A stretch of DNA of 64,000 nt from Terrabacter sp. Ter38 (GCF_024519435.1 NZ_JALJRZ010000005.1:62001-126000), one strand, 5' to 3'. Shown: positions 27,897-37,219, counted from the stretch's first letter. The notes: generated from the letters alone by a model not told the origin. Program-made: numbers and translations.

Positions 27897-28685
27897 ATGA
27901 CCGTGTGGATCGACCAGCCGATCTGGCCCGCCCACGGTCGGCTCTTCGCCCACCTCGTCAGCGACGTCTCCTACGACGAGCTGCACGAGGTCGCGCGGGC
28001 AGCGCAGCTGCACCCGCGCTCGTTCGACGGCGACCACTACGACGTACCGCAGGGGCGCTGGCAGGACGCCGTGGACGCGGGCGCGACGCCGACGACCGGG
28101 GTCGACCTCGCGCGCCGGCTCAACGCGTCCGGGCTGCGGCTCCGCAAGCGCAAACGCGACCGGGGGGTGCGTCGCATCCTCGACGTGTCCTTCCCCAACG
28201 GGCCGAGCGACGTCGACCTCGTGGCCTCCGACGACCCACTCGACCCCGCCCGGGTGCTCGCGGCGATGGTCTTCGTCCGCGACCGGCGGGGAGACTTCGT
28301 CGTCGTGCACAGCGTCCGCCGCGACCAGTGGGGCTCGCCGGGCGGCTGGCGCGAGGGCGACGAGACGCCGGTCGAGAACGCCGTCCGGGAGACCTTCGAG
28401 GAGACCGGCCTGAGGTTGCGGCACCCGGACGTGCTCCCTTGCGGCTACGAGCGGTTCACGCCGAAGACCGATGACAACGTCTTCGGCCGCGACAAGCCGT
28501 TCCTCCAGGTCTTCCGCACCCGGCTCGACGACGTGCGGCCCGAGCTCACCGACGGCGACGACGGCATCCACGAGACCCGCTGGGTCACGCCGCAGGATTA
28601 CGCCCAGCTGTGCGGCCACCTTTTCTGGTGGCCTCTCGCGGTCGAGGTCTTCCCCGACCTGCGCGATCTCGCCCGGCCGCTCTGA
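27897..28685 (+). CDS. Fused DUF4031-Nudix hydrolase
   Basis: This 262-residue protein starts at ATG 27897. Residues 1-80 match DUF4031 (VWIDQPIWPAHGRLFAHLVSD, HPRSFDGDHYDVP), normally a stand-alone small protein. Residues 115-255 are a Nudix domain with a complete box: GWREGDETPVENAV then RETFEETGL, the metal-binding helix for pyrophosphate hydrolysis. The substrate is unknown; the FLQVFRTRLDD region may help set specificity. Fusion of the two domains implies they act on the same small molecule. Confidence 0.9.
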   Translation: MTVWIDQPIWPAHGRLFAHLVSDVSYDELHEVARAAQLHPRSFDGDHYDVPQGRWQDAVDAGATPTTGVDLARRLNASGLRLRKRKRDRGVRRILDVSFPNGPSDVDLVASDDPLDPARVLAAMVFVRDRRGDFVVVHSVRRDQWGSPGGWREGDETPVENAVRETFEETGLRLRHPDVLPCGYERFTPKTDDNVFGRDKPFLQVFRTRLDDVRPELTDGDDGIHETRWVTPQDYAQLCGHLFWWPLAVEVFPDLRDLARPL

Positions 28686-28688
28686 GAC

Positions 28689-28726
28689 GCACGTATGCCG
28701 CCCACCGAGGTGGACGGCATACGTGC
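28689..28726. terminator. Bidirectional hairpin terminator 1 containing inverted GTATGCCG motifs
   Basis: The 18-bp arms (GCACGTATGCCGCCCACC with one mismatch) enclose a 2-nt loop between convergent genes. Each arm carries the octamer that recurs across the left part of the window. Confidence 0.75.
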
Positions 28727-28738
28727 TCTGTCGTGGTG

Positions 28739-28763
28739 GGTTCGCTTGTGACCCAAGCGAACC
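28739..28763. terminator. Hairpin terminator 2 (for yajQ)
   Basis: A perfect 10-bp stem (GGTTCGCTTG / CAAGCGAACC) with a 5-nt loop lies 7 nt beyond the yajQ stop on its strand. Confidence 0.65.
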
Positions 28764-28770
28764 GAGGGAG

Positions 28771-29265
28771 TCAGCGCTGGTTCGTGAAGTTGAGGGCGAC
28801 GTCGAGGTCGGCCTCGCGAAGCATCCGCTGGACGGCTTGGAGGTCGTCGCGGGACTTGCTCGAGACGCGCAGCTCGTCGCCCTGGATCTGGCTCTTGACG
28901 CCCTTGGGCCCCTCGTCGCGGATCAGCTTGTTGATCTTCTTCGCGTTCTCCTGGGAGATGCCTTCCTTGAGGGGCGCGTCGAGGTGGTACTCCTTGCCGG
29001 AGAGGCGCGGGCCTGCCTCGGGGACGTCGAGATGCTTGAGGCTGACCTTGCGCTTGACCAGGTGCGTCTGCACGACGTCGAGCACCGCGAGGCAGCGCTC
29101 CTCGGTGTTCGCCTTCATCTTGATGACCTCGCCGGCGAGGTCGACGGAGGCGCCGACGTTCTTGAAGTCGTAGCGCGTCGCGATCTCCTTGCTCGCGCTG
29201 TTGACCGCGTTCGCGATCTCCTGCTTGTCGAACTTGCTGACGATGTCGAACGAGGAGTCGGCCAT
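28771..29265 (-). CDS. YajQ-family nucleotide-binding protein
   Basis: This 164-residue protein is read from ATG 29265 (MADSSFDIVSKFD, the standard start; extra codons upstream are not conserved in style). YajQ features are EIATRYDFKN (about 28-37), KQRKVSL-like VKRKVSLKHLD, and KINKLIRDEGPKGVKSQIQGDELRVSSKSRDDLQ at the C-terminus. The fold is a double ferredoxin-like domain. Some proteobacterial members bind cyclic di-GMP or GTP, but the role in actinobacteria is open. It is divergent from tRNA-Tyr. Confidence 0.95.
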   Translation of the reverse strand: MADSSFDIVSKFDKQEIANAVNSASKEIATRYDFKNVGASVDLAGEVIKMKANTEERCLAVLDVVQTHLVKRKVSLKHLDVPEAGPRLSGKEYHLDAPLKEGISQENAKKINKLIRDEGPKGVKSQIQGDELRVSSKSRDDLQAVQRMLREADLDVALNFTNQR

Positions 29266-29401
29266 CGGTGGGGTCCTTCCGGATGCTGTTGTCTGGTCTG
29301 TTGGGCGAGTGCGCGAAGGCGGTGCGGCCACGACGAAGAGGTCGCTGCGGCCCCGATTTCGGACCGCGCCCGATCTCTTGCTATCCTTCCAGACGCACCA
29401 A

Positions 29402-29482
29402 GGCAGGTTGTCCGAGCGGCCAATGGAAACGGACTGTAAATCCGTCGCGAGAGCTACGAAGGTTCGAATCCTTCACCTGCCA
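29402..29482 (+). tRNA. tRNA-Tyr (anticodon GUA)
   Basis: The 81-nt sequence folds into a class II tRNA: acceptor arms GGCAGGT / ACCTGCC with discriminator A, an anticodon stem CGGA-TCCG holding CTGTAAA (GUA, Tyr), a long variable arm (TCGCGAGAGCTACGA), and a T-loop GGTTCGAATCC. CCA is not encoded. An integrase remnant lies just 3' of it, so its 3' half is probably an old attachment site. Confidence 0.97.
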
Positions 29483-29579
29483 CCCAGTGCTCGGAAGGGC
29501 CTCTGACCAGCGGAAACGCGGGTCGGAGGCCCTTCTGCCGTCCTACGGGCATGTCCGACTGTCGGTGGCCGCGAACGGC

Positions 29580-29790
29580 TATTTACGGACCTGTGGGAAA
29601 ACGTGGGGAAATCTGACGGGGGCCCACGCAGGGTGGCTGCGTGAGAAGCTGCGGCACCGCTGAGCGCGGACTCGACTCGTCGTCGGGCGGCCTCGTCCTG
29701 GCCCCACGATGCAGGACGCGTAGACGCGCAGGAGTACGTCCACGCTGTGTCCCGCCCACTCCGCCACCTGGCTGGCGGACATCCATCTCG
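29580..29790 (-). pseudogene. Decayed C-terminus of a tyrosine-family phage/ICE integrase
   Basis: One frame (29705-29779) encodes SASQVAEWAGHSVDVLLRVY, the GH box and catalytic Tyr region typical of actinobacterial integrases. The continuation GQDEAARRRVESAL appears in the next frame (29662-29703). There is thus a frameshift near 29704, and no N-terminal or core-binding domain is present. The remnant lies about 100-300 nt beyond the tRNA-Tyr 3' end, with its C-terminus facing it, the usual geometry of a tRNA-integrated element. Confidence 0.85.
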
Positions 29791-29987
29791 AAGATCGACG
29801 CCACCGAGTCCATGGCGTTGGCATAGGACGACACCGGCGAGCGTGTCCGTGCACACGCGGTTTCTGCGGAGACTCGTTGCGGGGTGGCTCGCAACAATCG
29901 CGCTGATCGTCGTGTTCGCGCCGTTGTGCTTGTCAGTCGACCCGGCACATGGGGACTGGGTCGGAGTCGTCCGCCGTGATCGGGCGG

Positions 29988-30566
29988 TCAGCTCTCGTGG
30001 CCCTCTCTCCGTCGCTTCATCCCGAGCTGCGTTGCTCCTGTGATGACCCGGGCCACGAGGCCGAGGAAGACGAGACCGAGCAGCATCTGCAGCGTTGCCA
30101 CGAGTCGCGCCGTCTGCGACACGGGGGAGATGTCGCCGTAACCGACGGTCGCGAACGTCGTCACGGTGTAGTAGAGGGCGTCAAGTCGTGTCATCGGCTG
30201 GGTGTAGCTGTCTGGATCGATGTTGTCGATGACGTAGTGCGAGCTGGCGAACACGATGAGGAACAACGGACCCGTCGTCGCGAGGGCTTCCACCGTCCGG
30301 AGCAGGGGAAACGGCGAACGAACGATTCCGCGGGTCTGGAAGGCGAGCACCACGACGACGATGACCAACCCGGAGACGAAGGTCGCGACCGACCGCGCCT
30401 CCGACGCCCCCGTGAGCGGAATGCGGAAGTACACGACGACGGCCACGACCAGCGACAGCACGACCCGGAGCATCGCCACGACGACCACTCGACGCGGGGG
30501 AGAGACCAGGACGTCCGCCACCCTTGGTGCGGGCTCTTCGGCGTGCTGCGGCGGTGGTCCGACCAT
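29988..30566 (-). CDS. Potassium channel protein
   Basis: This 192-residue membrane protein has four hydrophobic segments (about 27-48, 60-77, 95-112, 152-175). A pore helix (about 128-139) and the K+ selectivity filter TVGYGD (140-145) lie before the last. No RCK or cyclic-nucleotide domain follows, so gating is not by a cytosolic ligand domain; the first two helices may modulate the pore. The start is ATG 30566, 4 nt after the DUF2252 stop. It is last in a four-gene operon. Confidence 0.9.
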   Translation of the reverse strand: MVGPPPQHAEEPAPRVADVLVSPPRRVVVVAMLRVVLSLVVAVVVYFRIPLTGASEARSVATFVSGLVIVVVVLAFQTRGIVRSPFPLLRTVEALATTGPLFLIVFASSHYVIDNIDPDSYTQPMTRLDALYYTVTTFATVGYGDISPVSQTARLVATLQMLLGLVFLGLVARVITGATQLGMKRRREGHES

Positions 30567-30570
30567 CAGC

Positions 30571-32046
30571 TCAGACCCCTGCGCGCGCTTCGACGCGGCC
30601 CGAGCTGATGGCGTCGAGAAAGGCCTCGTAGTCGTGGTCGTTCTGGTCGGCGTACCGTTCCGCGAACTCGGCGACCGCCTTGTCGAACCGCCGCTTGCTG
30701 CCGAGGTAGGCCGCGATGGCGATGGGGTCCCCGGTCCGCGCGTGGGCGCGGGCCAGCGTCCAGCCGCAGATCTGGGCGTAGAAGGTCATGCCGGCCGGGA
30801 CCATCGCCTCGACGACCGCAGCCCCCTTCATGTCCCTGAGCTGGCGCCAGTAGTAGTGCCGGTCCGTCTCGATGCCCGCGGACCAGCCGAGGAAGATGTC
30901 CGACGCCGACTGGAGCAGGTGCTGGCCCTCGACCACGCGCTGTCCGGAGTCGACGTACGCGCTTGCAGGCAGGTGCGCCTCGAGGACGGACCGGGTGGCT
31001 TCCTTCACCTGGAGGAACAAGGGGTCCTTCTCGTCGCGACCCTCCAGGAGCGCCACGAAGGCTCGGGTTCCGACGGAGCCGACGCCGACGACCTTGCGGG
31101 CAACGTCGACGATCGTGTAGCGGTCCAGCAGGCGCCGCCGACTGTCGCTGAGCGTCAGCCTGTAGCGCGCGAAGAACTGCCTGATGACGTCGTCGATGTC
31201 GGCGGCGTCGAGCTCGTAGTACTGGTCGAGCTCGCGGCGCGGGATGAGCACGGGTGGTTGGCTGACAATGCGCTGCTTCCCGTCGACGACCTCGGTGAGC
31301 TTGGCCAGGGCCTGCAGGTTGGTCCGGCGGTGTGCCTTCCGCAGGAGGGCCTCGCCTGCCTTGATCGACGCGCCCGCGTGTTCGGCCGAGGGGTGCTGGT
31401 GGCTCTTGGTGTCCTTGGTGTCCTTGTCCAGGGCCACCAGGCTCCGGCGGGCCCGCTTCATCCCCTTGCGCAGCTCGGCCTCGGACAGGCGGGCATACCA
31501 GACGTCCAGCGTGTCCTGCTGGGCGAACTCCGCCATCGCCTCCCGGTAGGACCTAGCCACGGTCAGGCAGATCTCGCGGACGTCCGAGGGCTCGAACAGG
31601 TTGTGGCGCGCCGCGATGACGAAGCTGGCGGCCAATCGCCAGACGTCGAACTCGAACGGGCCGGGCAACGTCTCGTCGAAGTCGTTCAGGTCGAAGAGCA
31701 GTTGCCGTTCCGGCGATGCGTAGACCCCGAAGTTCGACAGGTGGGCATCGCCACACAGCTGCACATCGAGCCTTGCGGTGCGCCTGGTGGCCAGGTCAGC
31801 GGCCATGATCGCGGCCGAGCCGCGATAGAAGGTGAACGCGGAGACCATCATCCGGCCGTGCCGGACCGGAACGAGGTCCGGCTCTCGTGTGGCGTTCTGG
31901 GCCTCGAGCAAGCCCACCGGGTCTGGGCGCCCCGGTGGTGGTTGCCAGCCAGCCTGCGCCTCGAGCGGCGCGCGGTCCCGCGCCTGCCTGCCGAGGGCCC
32001 GTCGCTCGGCAGCGCTCAGGTGCGATGGGGTCCCGGAAACGGTCAT
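30571..32046 (-). CDS. DUF2252 family protein
   Basis: This 491-residue protein has DUF2252 landmarks: MVSAFTFYRGSAAIMAAD (about 66-83), LCGDAHLSNFGVYASPE (about 97-113) and DLNDFDETLPGPFEFDVWRLA (about 119-139). The GDAHxxNF and DFDE segments resemble the catalytic and metal loops of aminoglycoside-phosphotransferase/protein-kinase-like folds. A kinase-like activity is therefore possible but unproven. It lies between a SulP transporter and a K+ channel with gaps of 8 and 4 nt, implying one transcript. Confidence 0.9.
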   Translation of the reverse strand: MTVSGTPSHLSAAERRALGRQARDRAPLEAQAGWQPPPGRPDPVGLLEAQNATREPDLVPVRHGRMMVSAFTFYRGSAAIMAADLATRRTARLDVQLCGDAHLSNFGVYASPERQLLFDLNDFDETLPGPFEFDVWRLAASFVIAARHNLFEPSDVREICLTVARSYREAMAEFAQQDTLDVWYARLSEAELRKGMKRARRSLVALDKDTKDTKSHQHPSAEHAGASIKAGEALLRKAHRRTNLQALAKLTEVVDGKQRIVSQPPVLIPRRELDQYYELDAADIDDVIRQFFARYRLTLSDSRRRLLDRYTIVDVARKVVGVGSVGTRAFVALLEGRDEKDPLFLQVKEATRSVLEAHLPASAYVDSGQRVVEGQHLLQSASDIFLGWSAGIETDRHYYWRQLRDMKGAAVVEAMVPAGMTFYAQICGWTLARAHARTGDPIAIAAYLGSKRRFDKAVAEFAERYADQNDHDYEAFLDAISSGRVEARAGV

Positions 32047-32054
32047 GATGACTC

Positions 32055-33788
32055 CTACGTCTCGGCTGGTCGAGTGCCGGGGCCGAGCTTCGGCGACGAC
32101 GAGCGGAACGCAACGACGGCGTCCGCGACGGTCGGGTAGATGTGGTCGGCGGAGAGCATCTGCAGGACGCCGAGCTTCTCGAGGGTCGCGCGCAGGTCCG
32201 GGTCGAGGGCGGCCAGAGCCAGCGTCGCTCCTCGGTTGTCGACGAAGGTCACGAGCTGGTGTAGCGCCGCCCCTGCCGAGTAGTCGATGTCAGGGATCGA
32301 CGAACAGTCGAGCACCAGCCACCGCACCGGGTCTGGCGTCGAGGTGATGAGCTGCTGGACCCCGTCGGAGAACTGGTTCGCGTTGGCGTAGAAGAGGTCA
32401 GCGTCGTAGCGGAAGACGAGCAGCCCCGGTGCGCTCTGCATGCCCTGCTGCGCTCGGGCGTAGGTCGGCTCGCCTTCGGCGTCGATGCCCATCACGAACC
32501 GGTGTGGCCGGTACTGGCGCCGCACCATCTCCACGATGGAGAGGACCACGGCCAGGACGATGCCCTGCTCCACGCCCACGGCGAAGACGACGACCGCGGT
32601 GAGGACCGCGATGTAGAACTCGCTGGGCCGGGCCAGCCAGACCCGGCGCAGCCCGGCGATGTCGATGAGGTCGACGCCGATGAGGAACACGATCGCCCCG
32701 AGCACCGGCTTGGGCAGGTTGGTCAGCGCGCTGGTGAAGAACAGCACGATGACGAGCACCACCAGTGCCATGGTGGCGTTGGCCAGCTGGGTCTTGCCCT
32801 TCTGCTCATCGAGGATCTGTGTCTTGGTGGGGCTGCCGTTGACCACGAACGTGCCGCTCAGGCCCGCTGCGAGGTTGGCCCCGCTCAGGCCGACGATGTC
32901 TCGGTTGATGTCGACCCGCTGACCGTGTCGGGTGGCGAAGCTGCGCGAGGTCGCGGCGCTCTGGGCGATGATGAGGACGAAGCACGAGAAGGCCACGCCC
33001 AGCAGCTGCGGCACATCGGACCAGCCGATTCCCTCGGGCAGTCCGACCGGCGGGAACCCGCCCTGCATCGGCCCGACGATCGCCACCCCGTGTGACGAGA
33101 CCTGCAGGGTGGAGGCCAGGATGATCGACAGGACCACCGCGACGATCGCCCCCGGGACCTTCGGCACGAAGCGCTTGAAGCCGACGATGATGGCGAGGGT
33201 CCCCACGGCGAAGGCCAGGGTGGGCAGGCTGGTGTCGCCCAGACGGGTCAGCATCGACCACTGCTGCTCGAACCAGTTGCCCTTTCCCTTGGGGATCCCG
33301 AGCATGTCGGGCAGCTGGCCGGTGAAGACCTGGATGCCCACGCCGGTGAGGAAGCCGATGAGCACCGAGGCGGACAGGAAGTCACCGAGGAACCCCAGCC
33401 GCAGGAGTCGGGCGAGCAGCAGCAGGACGCCGCACATGAGCGCGGTCAACGAGGCCAGGGCGAGCCACTGCGGCGAGTTCGGCGTGAGCCCGGCGATCCC
33501 GAGGGCGGCGAGGCCGCCGGCCAGGATCGCTGCGGTGGCGGAGTCGGCGCCGACGACGAGCAGCCGGGACGAGCCCAGCAGCGCGAAGACGAGTGCCGGG
33601 AAGAGAACCGTGTAGAGACCGGTGATCACCGGCACCTGGGCGATCGAGGTGTAGCCCATGGTCTCGGGGATGGCCACCGCCGCGAGGGTCAGCCCGGCGA
33701 CGATGTCCGCCCTCAGCCACGATCGTCGGTAGCCGCGCAGCGACTCGGGGGCCAGCCGGGACGCCTTGTCGGGCCGATCCGTACTCAT
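32055..33788 (-). CDS. SulP-family anion transporter with STAS domain
   Basis: This 577-residue protein has about 12-14 membrane helices with the SulP signature near the start (LTLAAVAIPETMGYTSIAQVP). A C-terminal STAS domain (about 430-560) contains DCSSIPDIDYSAGAALHQL. Family members move sulfate, bicarbonate or dicarboxylates. No carbonic anhydrase or sulfate-assimilation gene is nearby to decide. Its ATG overlaps the upstream MFS stop by 4 nt. Confidence 0.93.
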   Translation of the reverse strand: MSTDRPDKASRLAPESLRGYRRSWLRADIVAGLTLAAVAIPETMGYTSIAQVPVITGLYTVLFPALVFALLGSSRLLVVGADSATAAILAGGLAALGIAGLTPNSPQWLALASLTALMCGVLLLLARLLRLGFLGDFLSASVLIGFLTGVGIQVFTGQLPDMLGIPKGKGNWFEQQWSMLTRLGDTSLPTLAFAVGTLAIIVGFKRFVPKVPGAIVAVVLSIILASTLQVSSHGVAIVGPMQGGFPPVGLPEGIGWSDVPQLLGVAFSCFVLIIAQSAATSRSFATRHGQRVDINRDIVGLSGANLAAGLSGTFVVNGSPTKTQILDEQKGKTQLANATMALVVLVIVLFFTSALTNLPKPVLGAIVFLIGVDLIDIAGLRRVWLARPSEFYIAVLTAVVVFAVGVEQGIVLAVVLSIVEMVRRQYRPHRFVMGIDAEGEPTYARAQQGMQSAPGLLVFRYDADLFYANANQFSDGVQQLITSTPDPVRWLVLDCSSIPDIDYSAGAALHQLVTFVDNRGATLALAALDPDLRATLEKLGVLQMLSADHIYPTVADAVVAFRSSSPKLGPGTRPAET

Positions 33789-35404
33789 GTGCGGCTTCCC
33801 GCCCTGGACGGCCGGGCATCCTCTGCGCGATACCGGGCCAGCAGCTCCAGCTCTCCCTGATGCTTCGGGAACAGGACGAACACGATGACGGCACCCACGA
33901 GGATCGCGATGATGCCGGCCGTGTAGGCCCAGTCGGCGCCCGACAGGAACGACTCCCGGGCGCCGGCGATGATCTGTGCCGAGTACTGCGGATACTGCTC
34001 GGCCACCGCGTCGGCGCCGGCGAACGACTTCGTCAGCTCGCTCTGCACGCTGCTGGTGATCTCGTCGCCGTTCGAGGCGGCGGCGACGCTCGCACTGACG
34101 GCGGCGGCATACCCAGCGGTGAGCAGTGCCCCGAAGATCGACTGCATGATCGCACCGCCGAGGTCACGCTGCAGGTCGGCGGTGCCGGAAGCCATGCCGG
34201 CCCGCTGCACCGGGACGGAGCCGGTGAGCGAGTGCGACGCCGGCGTGCCGGCGAACCCGACGCCGATGCCGATGAAGGCGTAGGCGAGCGCGATCTGCCA
34301 GTAGGGGCTGCCTTCGGACCAGAAGACGAGCATCCAGGCGAACGCGAGGAACAGGAACACGTAGCCAGCCAGCAGCGTGAACCGGGATCCGTGCGACTCG
34401 ATGAGCTTCGCGGAGCGCGGCGCGACCAGGACCATGAGGACCACCGCTGGCAGGAAGGCCGCACCGGCCTCGAAGGTGGAGTAGCCGAGGACGTTCTGGA
34501 GGTACTGCTGGCTGACGAAGGCGGATGCCATCAGCGAGCCGAAGACGACGATCCCCGCGCACGCCGCCACCCAGAAGACGCGGCGCCCAGCGATGTGGAG
34601 GTCATAGAGCGGCACCGAGGCCCGTCGCTGTCGCACGCCGAACGCGACGAGCGCGGCGGCCGCGACGACCGCGAGGCCGAGTGCCACCGTCCTCTTGCCG
34701 GAGACGGGAGCGAAGTTGATCGCGAGGATCAGCGCGCCGACGAGGATGACGGACAGCACTCCACCGAGGTTGTCCACCGGATCGGCGGTCTCGTTGACGT
34801 GGGCCGGCACGTGCATCACCGCCATGACGAGTGCGACGGCGGCCAGCGGAAGCGTGACGAGGAAGACCGACCCCCACCAGAAGCGCTCGAGCAGGAAGCC
34901 TGCGACCAGCGGTCCCAGAGCGGCGACGCCGCCACCGATCGCAGACCACAGGGCGATCGATCGGGTGCGGGCGGGGCCGGCCCACAGTGCGGTGATCAGC
35001 GCGAGGGTGGTGGGGTAGGCCATGCCTGCCGACACGCCGCCGAGCACCCGCGCCAGGAACAGCACGACGTCGGAGGGGGCGTAGGCGGCCAGCAGGCAGG
35101 CCGGTACGGACAGCGCCATGCCGAGGACGAGCAGCAGCTTGCGGCCGTAGCGGTCGCCGATCGCTCCGAGGTAGAGCACGGATCCGGCGAGCCCGAGGGA
35201 GTACCCGACTGCGATGAGGTCGAGCGTCGTCTGGGAGGAGCTGAAGGCGCGGCCGATCGACGGCAGCGCGACATTGGCGACCGACAGGTTGAGGTTCGCG
35301 ACCCCTGCGACCGTGATGAGGGCGAGCAGGACGAGCCCGGCGCGCGTCGGCTGGGTCGATGCCTCCGCGCCGGTCGCGCCGACGGGCGGTGGACCCTCAG
35401 CCAT
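33785..35404 (-). CDS. MFS transporter, DHA2 family (14 TM)
   Basis: This 539-residue protein is read from ATG 35404, with AGGAG about 11 nt upstream; a GTG at 35455 is an alternative. Membrane helices cover nearly the whole chain. The loop 2-3 motif appears as LGAIGDRYGRKLLL, and motif C as GGVSAGMAYPTTLALI. These and the length indicate the drug:H+ antiporter-2 family. It is first gene of the MFS-SulP-DUF2252-K+ channel operon. The substrate is unknown. Confidence 0.92.
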   Translation of the reverse strand: MAEGPPPVGATGAEASTQPTRAGLVLLALITVAGVANLNLSVANVALPSIGRAFSSSQTTLDLIAVGYSLGLAGSVLYLGAIGDRYGRKLLLVLGMALSVPACLLAAYAPSDVVLFLARVLGGVSAGMAYPTTLALITALWAGPARTRSIALWSAIGGGVAALGPLVAGFLLERFWWGSVFLVTLPLAAVALVMAVMHVPAHVNETADPVDNLGGVLSVILVGALILAINFAPVSGKRTVALGLAVVAAAALVAFGVRQRRASVPLYDLHIAGRRVFWVAACAGIVVFGSLMASAFVSQQYLQNVLGYSTFEAGAAFLPAVVLMVLVAPRSAKLIESHGSRFTLLAGYVFLFLAFAWMLVFWSEGSPYWQIALAYAFIGIGVGFAGTPASHSLTGSVPVQRAGMASGTADLQRDLGGAIMQSIFGALLTAGYAAAVSASVAAASNGDEITSSVQSELTKSFAGADAVAEQYPQYSAQIIAGARESFLSGADWAYTAGIIAILVGAVIVFVLFPKHQGELELLARYRAEDARPSRAGSRT

Positions 35405-35696
35405 GGTGTCCGCCACTCCTGACGGGCGACATCCCGGGCAATCGCGCCCGCACACGTGTCATCGTCAACCCCTCACACTCGAGAGCACCGGTCACCATGG
35501 TCGGCCCCTCGGGGTGGGCGCGCATCACCCTGATGGGGTGGCTCTACAGCTCGCCCGTAGCCGTCTCCGCGCCCGAGGCGGTTGTGGCAGCAGACGGAAT
35601 CACGGCGGTTGGCCGCACGGCGGCGAGACCTTGCGTCGGTGACCCGAGACCGACCGGCTGGTCTGAATTGCGAGCCGAGGGACCCACCGTGAGGAC

Positions 35697-35940
35697 TTGA
35701 GCCGCCGCACTGCACGTGAAGTGCTCGATGACCACCTGAACCTGGCCAACGACTGGGTGGACAAGCCCTCGAGCGTCCTTGATGAGGACCTTCAGCGCAC
35801 TGTCGCCGAGGACGTCGTCGTCCTCATCGACCGGGGCACGTTTCGGGGCTATGACGGGGTAAAACAGCTCGCGCAGATGCTCTCCGAGGAACGTCCAGAG
35901 CACGAGGCGTTTGACTACACATATATCGCCGTCGACGGAC
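35697..35940 (+). pseudogene. Truncated SnoaL-like (NTF2-fold) protein
   Basis: From a TTG at 35697, about 80 codons read like the first half of a SnoaL-like domain: EVLDDHLNLANDW, DEDLQRTVAEDVVVL, GTFRGYDGVKQLAQML. The second half of the fold, with its long beta-sheet, is missing. After about 35940 the frame becomes low-quality and runs into the terminator and the convergent ABC gene. I read it as a 3'-truncated gene at the junction between the two blocks. Confidence 0.6.
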
Positions 35941-36059
35941 GAAATGACGGGTTGGGTGGACCTGGGCCCGCGATTGACATGCACCGCAAGCGATCCATGC
36001 TCGCGCACGCGGGTCTCAGGTCCCTGCGACGTTCCCAGGCGGGGCGGGGTGGGGGACCG

Positions 36060-36091
36060 GTCGACCGCGTCCCTTGGGGGACGCGGTCGAC
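36060..36091. terminator. Strong terminator of the mdlC-ABC operon
   Basis: A perfect 14-bp stem GTCGACCGCGTCCC / GGGACGCGGTCGAC with a TTGG loop lies 24 nt downstream of the binding-protein stop. It separates convergent units. Confidence 0.82.
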
Positions 36092-36115
36092 TGTCACGTG
36101 GCCAGGAGTGCAAGG

Positions 36116-37219
36116 TCAGTATTTGAAGGCGCGCTTCCACACCGCCGAGTCGGCCACCTGCTTGTCGACGTCGGCGAGCGACATCCGCCATACCTTGTCC
36201 GACGTCACGTCCGGCAGCTCACGGCCGAGCGCTACCGGGGCAGCAACATCGGGGCGCACGGCGTAGTCGCCGAGCTGGGCGAAGAGGCTCTGACCGCGCT
36301 TGGAGAAGTTGTAGTTCATGAAGATCTTGGCGGCCTCGACGTTCTTGGCCGCCTTCGTCTTGCCGAGGTAGTAGTCGAAGGTCACGAAGCCCTCTGCCGG
36401 CACGACGTAGTTGACCGGCGCCTTGTCCTTGGTCGCGGCGACGTTGACCGACGCCGAGCCGGTGGTCGCGATGGCGATCTCGCCGCGCGCGAGAGCCGTC
36501 GCCTTCTGCCCGGCGCCGTCGTAGACCACCGGCTTGAGGGCGGCGAGCTTGTCCCAGTAACCGGGGGTCAGTTTTGTGGCCACGAACCGGTTGAGCGCGA
36601 CGTTCGACCCGCCGGAGAGGCCTTGGGAGATGCCGATCTTGCCCGCCCACTTCGGGTCGAGAAGGTCGGCCCAAGACTTCGGCGCGTCGGCCTCGGAGAC
36701 CACCTGGGTGTTGTAGCCGAACGTCTGCACGACGGCGGCGACGCGCGAGAACTTGCCGCCCTCGATGACGACGTCCTTGAGCGTGCTGGTCCCGGGAACC
36801 ACGTAGGGGTCCCACACGCCTGCCTTGGCGAAGCCATCCACGATGTCGTAGTCGGAGGTTCGGATGACATCCGCGCCGAGCTTGCCGGCGCCTTGCTCGG
36901 ACAGGACTCGCTCCGACAGGCGGGCGGGCACGAGACGCATGAGGTCGACCTTGATCCCGGTGTCCTTGGTGAACGCCGCGATGAACTCCTTCTCGTTGGA
37001 CTCCTGGTAACCGGAGTAGAGGCTGAGCGTCTGGGTCTTGGCCGTGTCGTAGGTGGCCCGATCGGCGATCGACTCACCGTCGATCACGAGCCCGGCCGCG
37101 GTGTTGACTGTGGCATTGCTCTTGATGACGCTGCCGGCGGAGGACGTCCCCCCGCACGCGGCGAGGGTGCCGACGAGCAGCAGGGTCATCGCGGGGATTG
37201 CTGCCGTGCGCTTGTTCAT
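36116..37219 (-). CDS. ABC transporter substrate-binding lipoprotein, Fe3+/AEP (family 1) type
   Basis: This 367-residue protein starts at ATG 37219. A lipobox LAAC puts lipidated Cys at about 22. The mature chain matches the iron(III)/2-aminoethylphosphonate/thiamine-type periplasmic-binding family: TLSLYSGYQESNEKEF, FTKDTGIKVDLMRL, GADVIRTSDYDIV, PKSWADLLDPKWAGKIGIS and IAIATTGSASVNVA. The tandem tyrosines of true FbpA iron sites are not obvious. With its operon partner mdlC, an organic-acid ligand is at least as likely as iron. Confidence 0.88.
   Translation of the reverse strand: MNKRTAAIPAMTLLLVGTLAACGGTSSAGSVIKSNATVNTAAGLVIDGESIADRATYDTAKTQTLSLYSGYQESNEKEFIAAFTKDTGIKVDLMRLVPARLSERVLSEQGAGKLGADVIRTSDYDIVDGFAKAGVWDPYVVPGTSTLKDVVIEGGKFSRVAAVVQTFGYNTQVVSEADAPKSWADLLDPKWAGKIGISQGLSGGSNVALNRFVATKLTPGYWDKLAALKPVVYDGAGQKATALARGEIAIATTGSASVNVAATKDKAPVNYVVPAEGFVTFDYYLGKTKAAKNVEAAKIFMNYNFSKRGQSLFAQLGDYAVRPDVAAPVALGRELPDVTSDKVWRMSLADVDKQVADSAVWKRAFKY

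Noticed and set aside
29483-36060. A second copy of the tRNA-Tyr 3' end as right attachment site
   Set aside because: No repeat of the CCTTCACCTGCC region was seen in the window, so the island boundary on the right remains undefined.
35940-36266. Extension of the SnoaL-like frame to 36266 as an intact 189-residue protein
   Set aside because: The second half has no family similarity, crosses a strong terminator and overlaps the end of the convergent binding-protein gene.
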